Of a DNA stretch of 64,000 bases, positions 54,187-62,985 are shown piece by piece (within the stretch, counting starts at the first letter, position 1; every line of letters begins with the position of its first letter). Source of the stretch: Volucribacter amazonae (GTDB lineage Bacteria > Pseudomonadota > Gammaproteobacteria > Enterobacterales > Pasteurellaceae); assembly GCF_029783845.1 (NCBI RefSeq), contig NZ_LWID01000001.1, forward strand, positions 2,054,501 through 2,118,500, in the 5' to 3' direction. The translations under genes were made by a program, and so were the position numbers. Below the pieces are notes generated by a model. That model did no database searches, was not told where the DNA came from, and saw nothing but the letters and a program-made list of their open reading frames with translations.

Positions 54187-54987
54187 ATGCAATCTCAATT
54201 TTTAGCCAAAATTCGCCAGCAAAATCCGCTGATTCATAATCTTACCAATATCGTGGTTGCCAATTATAGTGCCAATGGTTTATTGGCTTTAGGGGCTTCG
54301 CCGTTGATGTCTGATAATGTGGCGGAAGTGGCGGATATTCAGCAATTTAATCGTGGTTTAGTGATTAATATTGGTACGTTATTTAGCAAAGGGGTGGAGG
54401 CGATGATTTTAGCGGGTAAAACCGCAAATCAACAGCATATTCCTGTAGTGCTTGATCCTGTGGGCGTGGCGGCAACGGCTTATCGTCGTGAAACCATTGA
54501 TAGTTTGCTTGCCGAAGTGAAATTTGCGGTGATTCGAGGCAATGCTGGCGAATTGGCGTGTATTGCTGGGGAACAGTGGCAAAGTAAAGGGGTTGATGCT
54601 GGGCAAGGCAATGGCGATTTAATTGCCATTGCACAGCGTGTCGCCCAACAATATCAATGTGTGGTAGCAATCAGTGGGGCAACCGATGTGATTAGTAACG
54701 GTGCCAATACCGCTTTAGTTCACAATGGAACGCCGATGTTTCCCAAAATTACAGGGTCTGGCTGTTTGTTGAGTGCGGTTTGCGCGGCTTTTGTGGCGGT
54801 GGCTAATCCCTCTCAATATTTTGCGGCAACCCTTGAGGCTTGTACGGTTTATGCGATTGCAGGGGAACTTGCCGCCCAGCCTCTCCAGCCTACCCAATAT
54901 GGGCAATTTAATATGGCATTATTAGATCAACTTGGTGCAATCAATGCTGAACAAATTACGCAATATGGGAGGGTAGATTATGTCTAA
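54187..54987 (+). CDS. thiM: Hydroxyethylthiazole kinase ThiM
   Basis: A 266-residue kinase phosphorylating 4-methyl-5-hydroxyethylthiazole, a salvage step of thiamine synthesis. Motifs are NPLIHNLTNIVVANYSANGL (about 13-32), the substrate site LGASPLMSD, VVLDPVGVAATAYR (about 89-102) and the catalytic ITGSGCLLSAVCAAF (about 192-206). It is the first gene after the TPP riboswitch and overlaps thiD by 8 bp. Its base composition is visibly more GC-rich than the sugar operon beside it. Confidence 0.95.
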   Translation: MQSQFLAKIRQQNPLIHNLTNIVVANYSANGLLALGASPLMSDNVAEVADIQQFNRGLVINIGTLFSKGVEAMILAGKTANQQHIPVVLDPVGVAATAYRRETIDSLLAEVKFAVIRGNAGELACIAGEQWQSKGVDAGQGNGDLIAIAQRVAQQYQCVVAISGATDVISNGANTALVHNGTPMFPKITGSGCLLSAVCAAFVAVANPSQYFAATLEACTVYAIAGELAAQPLQPTQYGQFNMALLDQLGAINAEQITQYGRVDYV

Positions 54988-55786
54988 GATGGCACAAGCA
55001 TTAACCATTGCTGGCTCAGATAGTGGCGGTGGTGCAGGCATTCAGGCGGATTTAAAAACTTTCCAAATGCGTCAGGTTTTTGGCACTTCGGTGATTACGG
55101 CGGTAACCGCCCAAAATACGCTTGGTGTGTTTGATATTCATACCATTCCTTGTGGCAATATTGAGGCGCAACTCCAAGCCATTGCCCAAGATTTTCAGAT
55201 TAACGCCTTTAAAGTGGGTATGCTCGGTTGCGCGGAGATTATTGAGTGTGTGGCTCGCCAATTAAAGCAATATCGTTTTGGGTATTTTGTGCTTGATCCT
55301 GTGATGATTGCCAAAGGTGGCGCGCCCTTGCTACAACAAAATGCCATTGATGCCTTAATTCAGCATTTACTGCCTCTTGCCGATGTAATTACCCCAAATA
55401 TTCCAGAGGCGGAAACTTTAACGGGGATTAACATTAACGATCAACAAAGTGTGCAACAAGCGGCACACCAATTACAAAAAATGGGTTGTCAAAATGTCAT
55501 TATAAAAGGGGGGCATTATCTTCATTCGCAAAGTGAGGAGTGCCAAGACTGGATTTTTACCCCTACAGAACAATTTAGCCTCACTACGCCGCGCATTGAC
55601 ACGCCCCATACCCATGGCACAGGTTGCACATTTTCTGCCTGTTTAACCGCCGAACTTGCCAAAGGGCAACCTTTAACACAAGCCATTAAAACCGCCAAAG
55701 CCTTTATTACCGCCGCCATTGCCCAACCCCTCAATATTGGTCAAGGGCATGGGCCAACTAACCATTGGGCTTATCAGGAGGCATAA
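54980..55786 (+). CDS. thiD: Hydroxymethylpyrimidine/phosphomethylpyrimidine kinase ThiD
   Basis: A 268-residue ribokinase-fold enzyme making HMP-PP. ALTIAGSDSGGGAGIQADLK (about 7-26), VLDPVMIAKGGAPLL (about 105-119), TPNIPEAETLTG and the anion hole HTHGTGCTFSACLTAELA (about 209-226) are characteristic. ATG 54989 is an alternative start three codons on. It is coupled to thiM by overlap, and its stop overlaps the thiE ATG by one base (TAATG). Confidence 0.95.
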   Translation: MSKMAQALTIAGSDSGGGAGIQADLKTFQMRQVFGTSVITAVTAQNTLGVFDIHTIPCGNIEAQLQAIAQDFQINAFKVGMLGCAEIIECVARQLKQYRFGYFVLDPVMIAKGGAPLLQQNAIDALIQHLLPLADVITPNIPEAETLTGININDQQSVQQAAHQLQKMGCQNVIIKGGHYLHSQSEECQDWIFTPTEQFSLTTPRIDTPHTHGTGCTFSACLTAELAKGQPLTQAIKTAKAFITAAIAQPLNIGQGHGPTNHWAYQEA

Positions 55787-56442
55787 TGCAAACCAAACTT
55801 TCTCTTTATTTTGTCGCTGGTAGCCAAGACTTTCGCCATTTCACTGGCAACCCTTGCGAACATTTTCTCAATACCTTAAACCAAGCCTTGCAAGCAGGCA
55901 TTAGTTGCTTTCAATTTCGTGATAAAGGGGCATTTTCTCTTGCCGCGCAACCACAGCAACAAAAACAGCTCGCCATTCAATGCCGAGATTTATGTCGTCA
56001 ATACCAAGTCCCCTTTATCATCAATGATGACGTCAACTTAGCAATAGCGATTGAAGCCGATGGTATTCACGTTGGGCAGACCGATACCTCTATCGCAGAA
56101 ATTAAACGCAAAACTGACCGCACTTTTATACTAGGCTTATCCATTAACACCTTATCCCAAGCCTTAGCCAGCGATAATAACCCAGATATTGATTATTTTG
56201 GTGTTGGGCCGATTTTTCCTACTCAATCCAAAGAAGATCCCAAACCCGTGGTAGGCTTAAACTTCATTCAACAGCTTAGACAAGCAGGGATAAAAAAGCC
56301 TATTGTCGCCATTGGTGGCATCAAACACCCTCAAGATTGTCGCTACCTACGTCAAACTGGGGCTAATGGTATTGCTGTCATTTCCGCCATTAGCCAATCC
56401 CCCAACATCGCCCAAAGCGTGCAACAACTACTTACCACCTAA
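55786..56442 (+). CDS. thiE: Thiamine-phosphate synthase ThiE
   Basis: A 218-residue TIM-barrel enzyme joining HMP-PP and thiazole phosphate. Motifs are FQFRDKGAFSL (about 39-49), IINDDVNLAIAIEADGIHVG QTD (about 77-99), VGPIFPTQSKED (about 141-152) and VAIGGIKHPQDC (about 175-186). ATG 55786 has the site AGGAGG 5 bp upstream; an upstream in-frame start inside thiD is unlikely. It is third gene of the riboswitch-controlled operon and carries an uptake sequence inside. Confidence 0.94.
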   Translation: MQTKLSLYFVAGSQDFRHFTGNPCEHFLNTLNQALQAGISCFQFRDKGAFSLAAQPQQQKQLAIQCRDLCRQYQVPFIINDDVNLAIAIEADGIHVGQTDTSIAEIKRKTDRTFILGLSINTLSQALASDNNPDIDYFGVGPIFPTQSKEDPKPVVGLNFIQQLRQAGIKKPIVAIGGIKHPQDCRYLRQTGANGIAVISAISQSPNIAQSVQQLLTT

Positions 56443-56451
56443 GGAGGAAAT

Positions 56452-57102
56452 ATGACCTTTCAACAACTCAAACAACAATGCCCATATTGGCAAGACTATA
56501 TCAACCACCCCTTTGTTCAACAACTGCGTCAAGGCACCCTCCCTCTCGCCAACTTTCGTTACTATTTACAACAAGATTATCTTTTTCTCCTTCAATTCAC
56601 CCGCACTTGGGGCTTAGCCGTTTATAAAAGCGACAATCTTGCCGATATGCGCGCCGCTCAACAGGGCATTAACGCTATGCTTGACCAAGAAATTCAACTG
56701 CATATCCAATATTGCCAGCAATACGGCGTAACCGAACAACAGCTCCAACAACTTGAAGAACACCCTGCCTGCATCGCCTACACGCGCTATGTCTTAGACT
56801 GTGGCTTAACAGGCACACTCACCGAATTACACACCGCCCTCGCCCCTTGCATACTGGGCTACGCCGAAATTGGCAAACAGGCAGCCACCCAAAGCCCAGC
56901 GAACAACCCTTACCAAAGCTGGATTGATATGTACGCCAGCCAAGACTACCAAACCGCCGCCCAACAAGCGGAAAACACCCTAAACCGCTTACTCGCACAA
57001 CCTCATCAGCAAAACAAAATCCAACAGATTTTTAACACAGCGGTAAGAATGGAAATCGCTTTTTGGCAAATGGGGTTAGAAAATAAAGTTGAAGAGGAAT
57101 AA
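56452..57102 (+). CDS. tenA: Aminopyrimidine aminohydrolase TenA (thiaminase II)
   Basis: A 216-residue all-helical enzyme that recovers HMP from thiamine degradation products. Recognised by FRYYLQQDYLFLLQFTRTWG (about 36-55), LAPCILGYAEIGK with the catalytic Cys (about 127-139) and the final RMEIAFWQMGL. It follows thiE by 9 bp, with the site AAGGAGG. It is the last of the operon, and all four genes together point to thiamine salvage rather than full synthesis. The TAA stop is immediately followed by a MITE terminus. Confidence 0.94.
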   Translation: MTFQQLKQQCPYWQDYINHPFVQQLRQGTLPLANFRYYLQQDYLFLLQFTRTWGLAVYKSDNLADMRAAQQGINAMLDQEIQLHIQYCQQYGVTEQQLQQLEEHPACIAYTRYVLDCGLTGTLTELHTALAPCILGYAEIGKQAATQSPANNPYQSWIDMYASQDYQTAAQQAENTLNRLLAQPHQQNKIQQIFNTAVRMEIAFWQMGLENKVEEE

Positions 57103-57183
57103 TATAGTCATTTCAATTTAAAATAAGACAAGTGGCAAGCCGAATTACCAAAAGTACAGTGGGTTTGCCAATGCTATATTATG
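57103..57183 (+). mobile_element. Correia-like MITE, copy 9 (right end replaced by IS630)
   Basis: TATAGTCATTTCAATTTAAA, then AAGACAAGTGGCAAGCCGA and AAAGTACAGTGGGTTTGCCA. The usual right terminus is missing; the sequence passes into the IS630 3' end (stop at 57185). It lies between tenA and galM. Confidence 0.75.
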
Positions 57184-57184
57184 G

Positions 57185-58026
57185 TTAATTAAAATAAGAA
57201 TGATACACTAACATATCCGCCAAGTTACCCGAACAAAGTAGTACAGCACGCATATATCTCTTAATATTTGCCCAAGTGCATTCAATGGGATGAAGTTCTG
57301 GCGAATAAGGTGTCAGCGGTAAAATATGGTGTTCCCGCTTATTTGCCATTACTTGCAAAATACCCATTCTATGAAAACATGCATTATCCAAAATAATGAC
57401 TGATTTCTGTGTGAATGAGGGGAGTAAAGTACGCTCAAACCAAGCTTCAAAAAAACTACTAATCATAGTGTTTTGATACACCATAGGACAACTAATTTAT
57501 GTCCGATTTGGGATGTAACCAAGGATAAACGTTGATATTTTCTTCCTCTGGCTTTGGCTTTAACCTTTTGCCTTTTGGACTACGTGTATTGTGGCGAAAG
57601 AGATAAGTATCGATCTTCTGTTTCATCAAGATAAACCTGTTGATAATCAGTAAATTGCGCTAATTGTGTCAAATAAAGTGCGATTTTTTTGGGCTTGTTC
57701 TTTATATGTTGTGGACTTTTTTACGTGCTATTACTCATCTTTTGAATGTATAAAAAACGCAGAGGCTGAATAATTGAGATGTTAAGTAATTTCATAAAGG
57801 TAGGCATCAGGGGGTTGTTCTACATAACTCATCAGTTTTTTCCTATCTAATTTGATGGCATTTTGCCCTGTCTCTCGGTGTTTTAAGTTACCTGTTTGTT
57901 TTTCAAGTTAAGCCAGCGATAAAGTGTTGGACGTGCGATACCATAAACGTTAGCGATTTGACTGGTATTGTTGCATTGGGCGTAAAGCTTTAATGCTTTT
58001 TTTCGTAGATCTATTGAGTATGCCAT
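57185..58026 (-). pseudogene. IS630-family transposase pseudogene
   Basis: From 58026 on the - strand: MAYSIDLRKKALKLYAQCNN and TSQIANVYGIARPTLYRWLN (helix-turn-helix), then many stops and frameshifts. An intact C-terminal part of 99 residues (57185-57484) follows: VIILDNACFHRMG with the second catalytic Asp and LTPYSPELHPIECTWANIKR with the catalytic Glu. It is typical of the DDE/Tc1-like IS630 family, which uses TA targets. It is inactive because of multiple lesions. Confidence 0.85.
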
Positions 58027-58074
58027 TTTTGCCTGAGAAAATTAGTTGTTGTAACATTTTATTATGAATTAACT

Positions 58075-58345
58075 ATAGCATGCCGAAAACAGCGATTTTT
58101 TCATTTTCCCTGCAGCCTCACGCCCTCGTTTTCCTTCCTTACACTACAAAAATAATTTTTATCTAGTTTAACTTCGCCTTCAAAAACATCGTTAGCTTGT
58201 AGGATAAGATGATAGCAAACCACTTGGAGAATTTTACGGTAAAAAATGCCGAAGAATTAGGATTTATTCCTAATAAATCAACCACTGCTCTTGCCATCAC
58301 TTCAAGAACAAAAAATTCAAGGAACTTTAACTGTACTTTTTTTAA
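58075..58345 (-). pseudogene. IS1595-family (IS1016-like) transposase N-terminal remnant
   Basis: On the - strand: LKFLEFFVLEVMARAVVDLL and GINPNSSAFF (N-terminal zinc/HTH region). After a frameshift come DVFEGEVKLDKNYFCSVRKE and NEGVRLQGK, corresponding to the catalytic start EVELDESYFGG...GRGAAGK of these enzymes. Changed key residues (Lys for Glu, Cys for Gly) and loss of the C terminus mark it as dead. It directly follows the IS630 remnant. 58346-58452 shows nothing. Confidence 0.7.
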
Positions 58346-58452
58346 TTTACAATGAGTTATCCTAATTTTTCAGTTATCATAACTGCTAATCTAATACAGC
58401 ACCTAAAAATAATTAGCTCCCACATTTTTGTCTACTACACCTATATTTTGGG

Positions 58453-59457
58453 TTAAGTCATGATAAAATCAAATCTCGTCCAGTGCCGATAGGTTTCTCC
58501 TGCCTTTAACATTCCACCTAATGCTTGCCATTCTTGATGATTGGGGGTGTCTGGTAGGGCTTGGGTTTCTAGGGCAATGCCAGCGTAATCTTGATAATAA
58601 CCGCCCTGTCGTTGTGCTGTGCCAGATAAATAATTGCCTGTATAAACCTGCAATGCGGGCTGTGAGGTGTAAAGCTGTAATTGTAGGCTTTTATCAGGAG
58701 CGAGTAAACTGGCGACAGGTTGGTTTTCAATATGGCGTTGATTGAGTAAAAAAGCGTGATCATAGCCTTTGGTAAGTTGTTGTTCTCCTTGTAAAAAATC
58801 TTGAGCAATGGTTTTCATTTGACGAAAATCAAAACTAGTGTTGTTTACCGAGGTTAAAGCTGCTGAGGGTATGCCTTGTTGATCCACTGGCAAATAATAA
58901 TCCGCATTGATTTGTAAATAATGTTGACGTATATCTTCGCTTTGTTGCCCATTTAGCAAATTAAAATAAGCGTGATTAGTTAAACTTAATGGCGTATCTT
59001 GATCACTATAAGCAGAATATTCAATCTCTAGCCAATTTTGTTGGCTTAAATGATAAACAACGCTTGCTTGTACATTGCCACGAAATCCTTGATCCCCATC
59101 GGGGGAAAATAAGGAAAATTTTGCAAAATTCTGACCGCACTTTTCTATTTGCCAATAACGTTTATCAAAGCCTATCGGTCCTCCATGTAATTGATGTTCT
59201 CCTTGATTCGCCTCTAACTGAATGCATTGCCCTTGCCAATAAAATTGGCTATGGGCAATACGATTGGCATAACGTCCTATGCTTGCCCCTAAATAAGCAG
59301 ATTGCTGATCGTATTGTTCTGGCGGACAACCCAGCAACACTTCTCGATAATTACCCTGTACAAGCAGTTGACAAGAAAGCCAAGTTGCCCCCCAATCCAT
59401 TAGACTAATCTGCATACCTTTCTTATTGTTCAAAGTAATAATATTAGGATTTAGCAT
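58453..59457 (-). CDS. galM: Aldose 1-epimerase (mutarotase) GalM
   Basis: A 334-residue enzyme converting beta- to alpha-galactose for GalK. Active-site motifs are GASIGRYANRIAHSQFYWQG (about 63-82), the catalytic His in PLSLTNHAYFNLL (about 166-178), GYDHAFLL (about 230) and IALETQALPDTPNH with the catalytic Glu near the C terminus. The start is set at ATG 59457 (MLNPNIITL); the upstream frame comes from galK. It overlaps galK by 7 bp and is the last gene of the galTKM operon. Confidence 0.93.
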   Translation of the reverse strand: MLNPNIITLNNKKGMQISLMDWGATWLSCQLLVQGNYREVLLGCPPEQYDQQSAYLGASIGRYANRIAHSQFYWQGQCIQLEANQGEHQLHGGPIGFDKRYWQIEKCGQNFAKFSLFSPDGDQGFRGNVQASVVYHLSQQNWLEIEYSAYSDQDTPLSLTNHAYFNLLNGQQSEDIRQHYLQINADYYLPVDQQGIPSAALTSVNNTSFDFRQMKTIAQDFLQGEQQLTKGYDHAFLLNQRHIENQPVASLLAPDKSLQLQLYTSQPALQVYTGNYLSGTAQRQGGYYQDYAGIALETQALPDTPNHQEWQALGGMLKAGETYRHWTRFDFIMT

Positions 59458-60608
59458 AGCCTTACCCCTTGGTAAGCCTGGCAAACGTAAAAATCTTCTT
59501 TTAAACCTGTTTGCCGTTGATAATTATCCGCAATGATTTTACGCACTGCCTCAACCTTATGCTGTGGCGCTAATGCCACTACACAACCGCCAAAACCGCC
59601 ACCAGTCATTCTTGCTCCCCCTTCATTGCCAATGGCAAGTTGTGCCAATTCAACGAGATAATCTATTTGTGGTACGGTAATCTCAAAATCATCACGCATA
59701 GAATCGTGGGATTGTGCCATTAGCTTGCCTAACTGTAATAAATCCCCTTGTTGTAATGCCTGTACCACCGCCAATACTCGCTGATTTTCGCTAATAACAT
59801 GTTTGGCTCGTTTCGCCATTTGCATATCCAATGCCTTTAATTCTTGTTCTCGTTGTTCAAATTGAGCGAGCGAAACGTCACGCAAAGCGTTTACACCAAA
59901 AAATTGTGCCGCCTGTTCACATTGTTGTCGCCGTTGGTTATATTCGCCATTAACCAAATCATGCTTAACATGGGAATTAATAATCATCACTGCAAGTTCT
60001 TGGGGAACAGGAACGGGCTGAATGGCGAGAGAACGACAATCAATCATTAATAGGTGATCCTGTTGCCCTAAAGCGGAAATTAATTGATCCATATTGCCAC
60101 AATTTGCCCCCACAAATTGGTTTTCCGCTTGTTGCCCAATTAGCGCTAATTGAGTATCCGTTAAAGGCAATTCCCCCAGTTGCTGACAAAATTTTGCCAC
60201 TGCCACTTCAAGGGAAGCGGAAGAACTTAGCCCCGCCGATAAAGGAACGTCACCACAAATCACTAAATTTGCCCCTTGCTTAAACTGTGGACAATGCTGT
60301 TGAATAAATTTAACCACACCTCGCACATAACCTGTCCATTTTTGTTCTATAACAGGCAAGATTGGTTCCTTCAGGGAAAAACAATCCCATTGTTCAAAAT
60401 CAGCCGCATACACCTTGAATTGGTAATCATCACGTTTCTCCCCCACCACCGCTGTACCATAATTAATAGCACAAGGCATTACAAAGCCATCATTATAATC
60501 AGTGTGTTCGCCAATAATATTTACCCGTCCCGGGGCATACACTGCTAAATTTGCTGTACGATGAAATTGTTGGCGAAATACTTGTTTTGCACGTTCAACT
60601 TGTTGCAT
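59451..60608 (-). CDS. galK: Galactokinase GalK
   Basis: A 385-residue GHMP kinase. The galactose signature GRVNIIGEHTDYNDGFVMPC (about 27-46), the ATP loop VPLSAGLSSSASLEVA (about 121-136) and GGARMTGGGFGGCVVAL (about 337-353) are all present. It makes galactose-1-phosphate in the Leloir pathway. It lies between galT (23-bp gap) and galM (overlap), all on the - strand. Full length. Confidence 0.96.
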   Translation of the reverse strand: MQQVERAKQVFRQQFHRTANLAVYAPGRVNIIGEHTDYNDGFVMPCAINYGTAVVGEKRDDYQFKVYAADFEQWDCFSLKEPILPVIEQKWTGYVRGVVKFIQQHCPQFKQGANLVICGDVPLSAGLSSSASLEVAVAKFCQQLGELPLTDTQLALIGQQAENQFVGANCGNMDQLISALGQQDHLLMIDCRSLAIQPVPVPQELAVMIINSHVKHDLVNGEYNQRRQQCEQAAQFFGVNALRDVSLAQFEQREQELKALDMQMAKRAKHVISENQRVLAVVQALQQGDLLQLGKLMAQSHDSMRDDFEITVPQIDYLVELAQLAIGNEGGARMTGGGFGGCVVALAPQHKVEAVRKIIADNYQRQTGLKEDFYVCQAYQGVRLC

Positions 60609-60631
60609 ACCTTATTCCTTTTATTAAATAT

Positions 60632-61678
60632 TTATTGCTCTTTATAATGTTTATCACTTAGCGATCTTAAGCGTTCTGCCGCTTGCTCTGCGGTAAGATC
60701 TCGCTGACTTTCTGCCAGCATTTCATAACCCACCATAAATTTTCTTACCGTTGCACTGCGTAATAAAGGCGGATAAAAATGGGCGTGTAATTGCCAATGG
60801 CGATTATCCTGTTGATTAAAAGGCGCACCATGAAAGCCCATAGAATAAGGAAAAGAGGTTTGAAATAAATTATCATAACGGCTGGTGAGTTTTTTTAATG
60901 CTAAGGCAAGATCTCGTTGTTGGACTGGCGCGAGTTGGGTTAATTGTTGGATAGGACTTTTTGGCAATAATAGGGTTTCAAAAGGCCAAACTGCCCAATA
61001 AGGCACAACGGCAACCCAATGCTCGGTATTTACAACAAGGCGTTGTTTTAACTCCAGTTCCATTTGAACATAATCTAACAGCATCACTGAACCTTGCTGC
61101 TCAAAATAAGCTCGTTGAGTACGATCCTCTTTGACAATTTCATTAGGTAAAAAACTGTTTGCCCAAATTTGCCCATGGGGGTGTGGATTAGAACAGCCCA
61201 TTGCCGCCCCTTTATTTTCAAAAATCTGCACCCACGGGTAACGTTGCCCTAATTCATTTAATTGTTGTTGCCAAGTGTCAATCACCGCCTCAATTTCGGC
61301 TAAGGACAAAAGGGGTAAGGTTTTGCTGTGATCAGGCGAAAAACAAATCACTCGGCTTTCTCCTTGAGCAAGTGCGGTCTGAAATAAAAAATTTTTGGCT
61401 GGTAGCGGTGTTGGTGTATCTGTCATTAATGCCGAAAAATCATTTTTAAACACAAAAGGTTGTTGATAATCTGGGTTGCGTTCTCCTGTAATACGTTGAT
61501 TAGTTGGGCATAAATAACAATGGGGATCGTAACTTGGGATTTCTTGTTGCTCCATTTTTTCTTGTTGACCTTGCCAAGGGCGTTTAGCACGATGAGGAGA
61601 CACTAATACCCATTGATCAGTAAGTGGGTTATAACGGCGATGAGGGTGTTCGGTAGGATCAAATAATGTCTGTTGCAT
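60632..61678 (-). CDS. galT: Galactose-1-phosphate uridylyltransferase GalT
   Basis: A 348-residue HIT-superfamily transferase. The active site is GCSNPHPHGQIWANSF (HPH with the nucleophilic second His). Zinc-site Cys are in PHCYLCPTNQRITGERNP (about 49-66). The N terminus QTLFDPTEHPHRRYNPLTDQ fits the ATG at 61678. The frame extends 32 residues further upstream through the gal operator and is not used. First gene of the galTKM operon. Confidence 0.96.
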   Translation of the reverse strand: MQQTLFDPTEHPHRRYNPLTDQWVLVSPHRAKRPWQGQQEKMEQQEIPSYDPHCYLCPTNQRITGERNPDYQQPFVFKNDFSALMTDTPTPLPAKNFLFQTALAQGESRVICFSPDHSKTLPLLSLAEIEAVIDTWQQQLNELGQRYPWVQIFENKGAAMGCSNPHPHGQIWANSFLPNEIVKEDRTQRAYFEQQGSVMLLDYVQMELELKQRLVVNTEHWVAVVPYWAVWPFETLLLPKSPIQQLTQLAPVQQRDLALALKKLTSRYDNLFQTSFPYSMGFHGAPFNQQDNRHWQLHAHFYPPLLRSATVRKFMVGYEMLAESQRDLTAEQAAERLRSLSDKHYKEQ

Positions 61679-61705
61679 AGCCTGTCCTCGTTTAAAAGCA
61701 ACGAA

Positions 61706-61721
61706 ATGAAAACGATTACAA
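61706..61721 (-). promoter_or_regulatory. Gal operator before galT
   Basis: On the - strand TTGTAATCGTTTTCAT; 15 of these bases are repeated exactly before mglB. It fits the GalR/GalS operator pattern GTGTAANCGNTTNCAC. It lies 27 bp from the galT start. Confidence 0.8.
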
Positions 61722-61811
61722 AATGTCATCATAAGATAACAATATTTTTTGCAATAAACTGTTAGCTCGATCACAAAATCATATTTATCATTGCTTCCTT
61801 GAATAATTTTT

Positions 61812-61850
61812 TGTGAGCTAGCTTAGATTTTTCACAGTAAAGGTTTTCAT
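61812..61850 (+). promoter_or_regulatory. CRP-like and weaker gal operator-like sites before galS
   Basis: TGTGAGCTAGCTTAGA (61812-61827) resembles a CRP site with a poor right half. AGTAAAGGTTTTCAT (61836-61850) matches 12 of 15 bases of the gal operator. It is between the divergent galT and galS starts, suggesting autoregulation. Confidence 0.45.
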
Positions 61851-61911
61851 CTTTAGTCCAAATTCACTATGATACCCATAAAATGTTGAGCCAAAAATCA
61901 AGGAACAAACC

Positions 61912-62928
61912 ATGATTACCATCAAAGAGGTTGCCAAACAAGCGGGTGTTTCTGTTGCCACTGTTTCACGCGTATTAAATAATCACTCGTCCGCTAGCCC
62001 ACGTTCTCGCCAAGCGGTACTTAAGGCAGTTCAACAATTAGGTTATCAACCCAATGCCAATGCACAAGCCTTAGCCTCACAAACGAATAGTACCATTGGG
62101 GTTGTGGTTACTGACGTTACCGATGCTTTTTTTGCTATTTTGGTCAAAGCGGTGGATCAAGTGGCTGAGCAATACCATAAAAATATTTTAATCGGCATTG
62201 GTTATCATAATGCTGAAAAAGAGAGGGAAGCGATAGAAACCTTGATTCGTAAACGTTGTAGCTGTTTGGTAGTTCACTCAAAAGCCTTAGATGATCATAC
62301 CCTTGCCCAATATTTACAGCAAATACCGGGTATGGTTATCATTAATCGTACCATTCCCCACTATGAACAACGTTGCGTAAGTTTAGATAATCAAAAAGGC
62401 ACATTTTTAGCCACAGAAAGCCTTATTCAACTAGGGCATAAACATATTGCTTATATTGGTTCTAGCCATAAAATTACCGATGAAAAAGAACGTTACCGAG
62501 GTTATGTTAATGCCTTATCCCATTATCATTTGCCATTAATTGATTATGCCGTCGCCCAAGGTTCGCCTGATTTTGAAGGTGGCGAACAAGCGATGATTCA
62601 TTTATTAAGTTACAACAAAAATCTTTCTGCGGTTGTTGCTTATAATGACAGTATGGCAGCGGGTGCATTGTCAGTATTGCATGAAAACAACATTAAAGTA
62701 CCACAGCAATTTTCAGTGGTTGGTTTTGATGATATGCCTATCGCTCGTTATCTTATCCCCAAACTTACTACCATTCGTTATCCTATTGATTTAATGGCAA
62801 ATTATGCTGCTAAATTAGCGTTAAGTTTAGTCTATCAAGAAATCAAAGTAAATCGCCCTATCCAATTTAATCCGACTTTAGTACGCCGTTTTTCGTTAGC
62901 AAGCCCACATTCGGAGACACAGACATAA
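61912..62928 (+). CDS. galS: Galactose regulator GalS (LacI family)
   Basis: A 338-residue repressor/isorepressor. The HTH is at residues 1-22 (MITIKEVAKQAGVSVATVSR V), the hinge helix includes PNANAQALASQ, and the sugar-binding core has TIGVVVTDVTDAFFAILVKA, CLVVHSKALDD, VVGFDDMPIARYLIPKLTTI. The similarity to E. coli GalS is high throughout. It is divergent from galTKM and followed by mglB, exactly as in H. influenzae. It should bind the identical operators noted at galT and mglB and release them with galactose. Confidence 0.93.
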   Translation: MITIKEVAKQAGVSVATVSRVLNNHSSASPRSRQAVLKAVQQLGYQPNANAQALASQTNSTIGVVVTDVTDAFFAILVKAVDQVAEQYHKNILIGIGYHNAEKEREAIETLIRKRCSCLVVHSKALDDHTLAQYLQQIPGMVIINRTIPHYEQRCVSLDNQKGTFLATESLIQLGHKHIAYIGSSHKITDEKERYRGYVNALSHYHLPLIDYAVAQGSPDFEGGEQAMIHLLSYNKNLSAVVAYNDSMAAGALSVLHENNIKVPQQFSVVGFDDMPIARYLIPKLTTIRYPIDLMANYAAKLALSLVYQEIKVNRPIQFNPTLVRRFSLASPHSETQT

Positions 62929-62953
62929 ACAGTAGCCATATACCCATAAAATT

Positions 62954-62969
62954 TGTGAGCTAGCTTACA
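62954..62969 (+). promoter_or_regulatory. CRP-like palindrome downstream of galS
   Basis: TGTGAGCTAGCTTACA. The left 14 bases are identical to the site at 61812. One mismatch to the TGTGA-N6-TCACA consensus. Confidence 0.5.
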
Positions 62970-62985
62970 AATTTACAATTTATTT

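Noticed and set aside
54383..54670. 95-residue and 65-residue frames opposite thiM
   Set aside because: Shadows of a well-conserved enzyme, with no own signals.
58210..58356. Short + strand frame starting MIANHLENF
   Set aside because: Its complement encodes the IS1595-type transposase remnant, which explains the sequence better.
58989..59408. 139-residue frame opposite galM
   Set aside because: Antisense to an intact conserved gene, with no recognisable domain.
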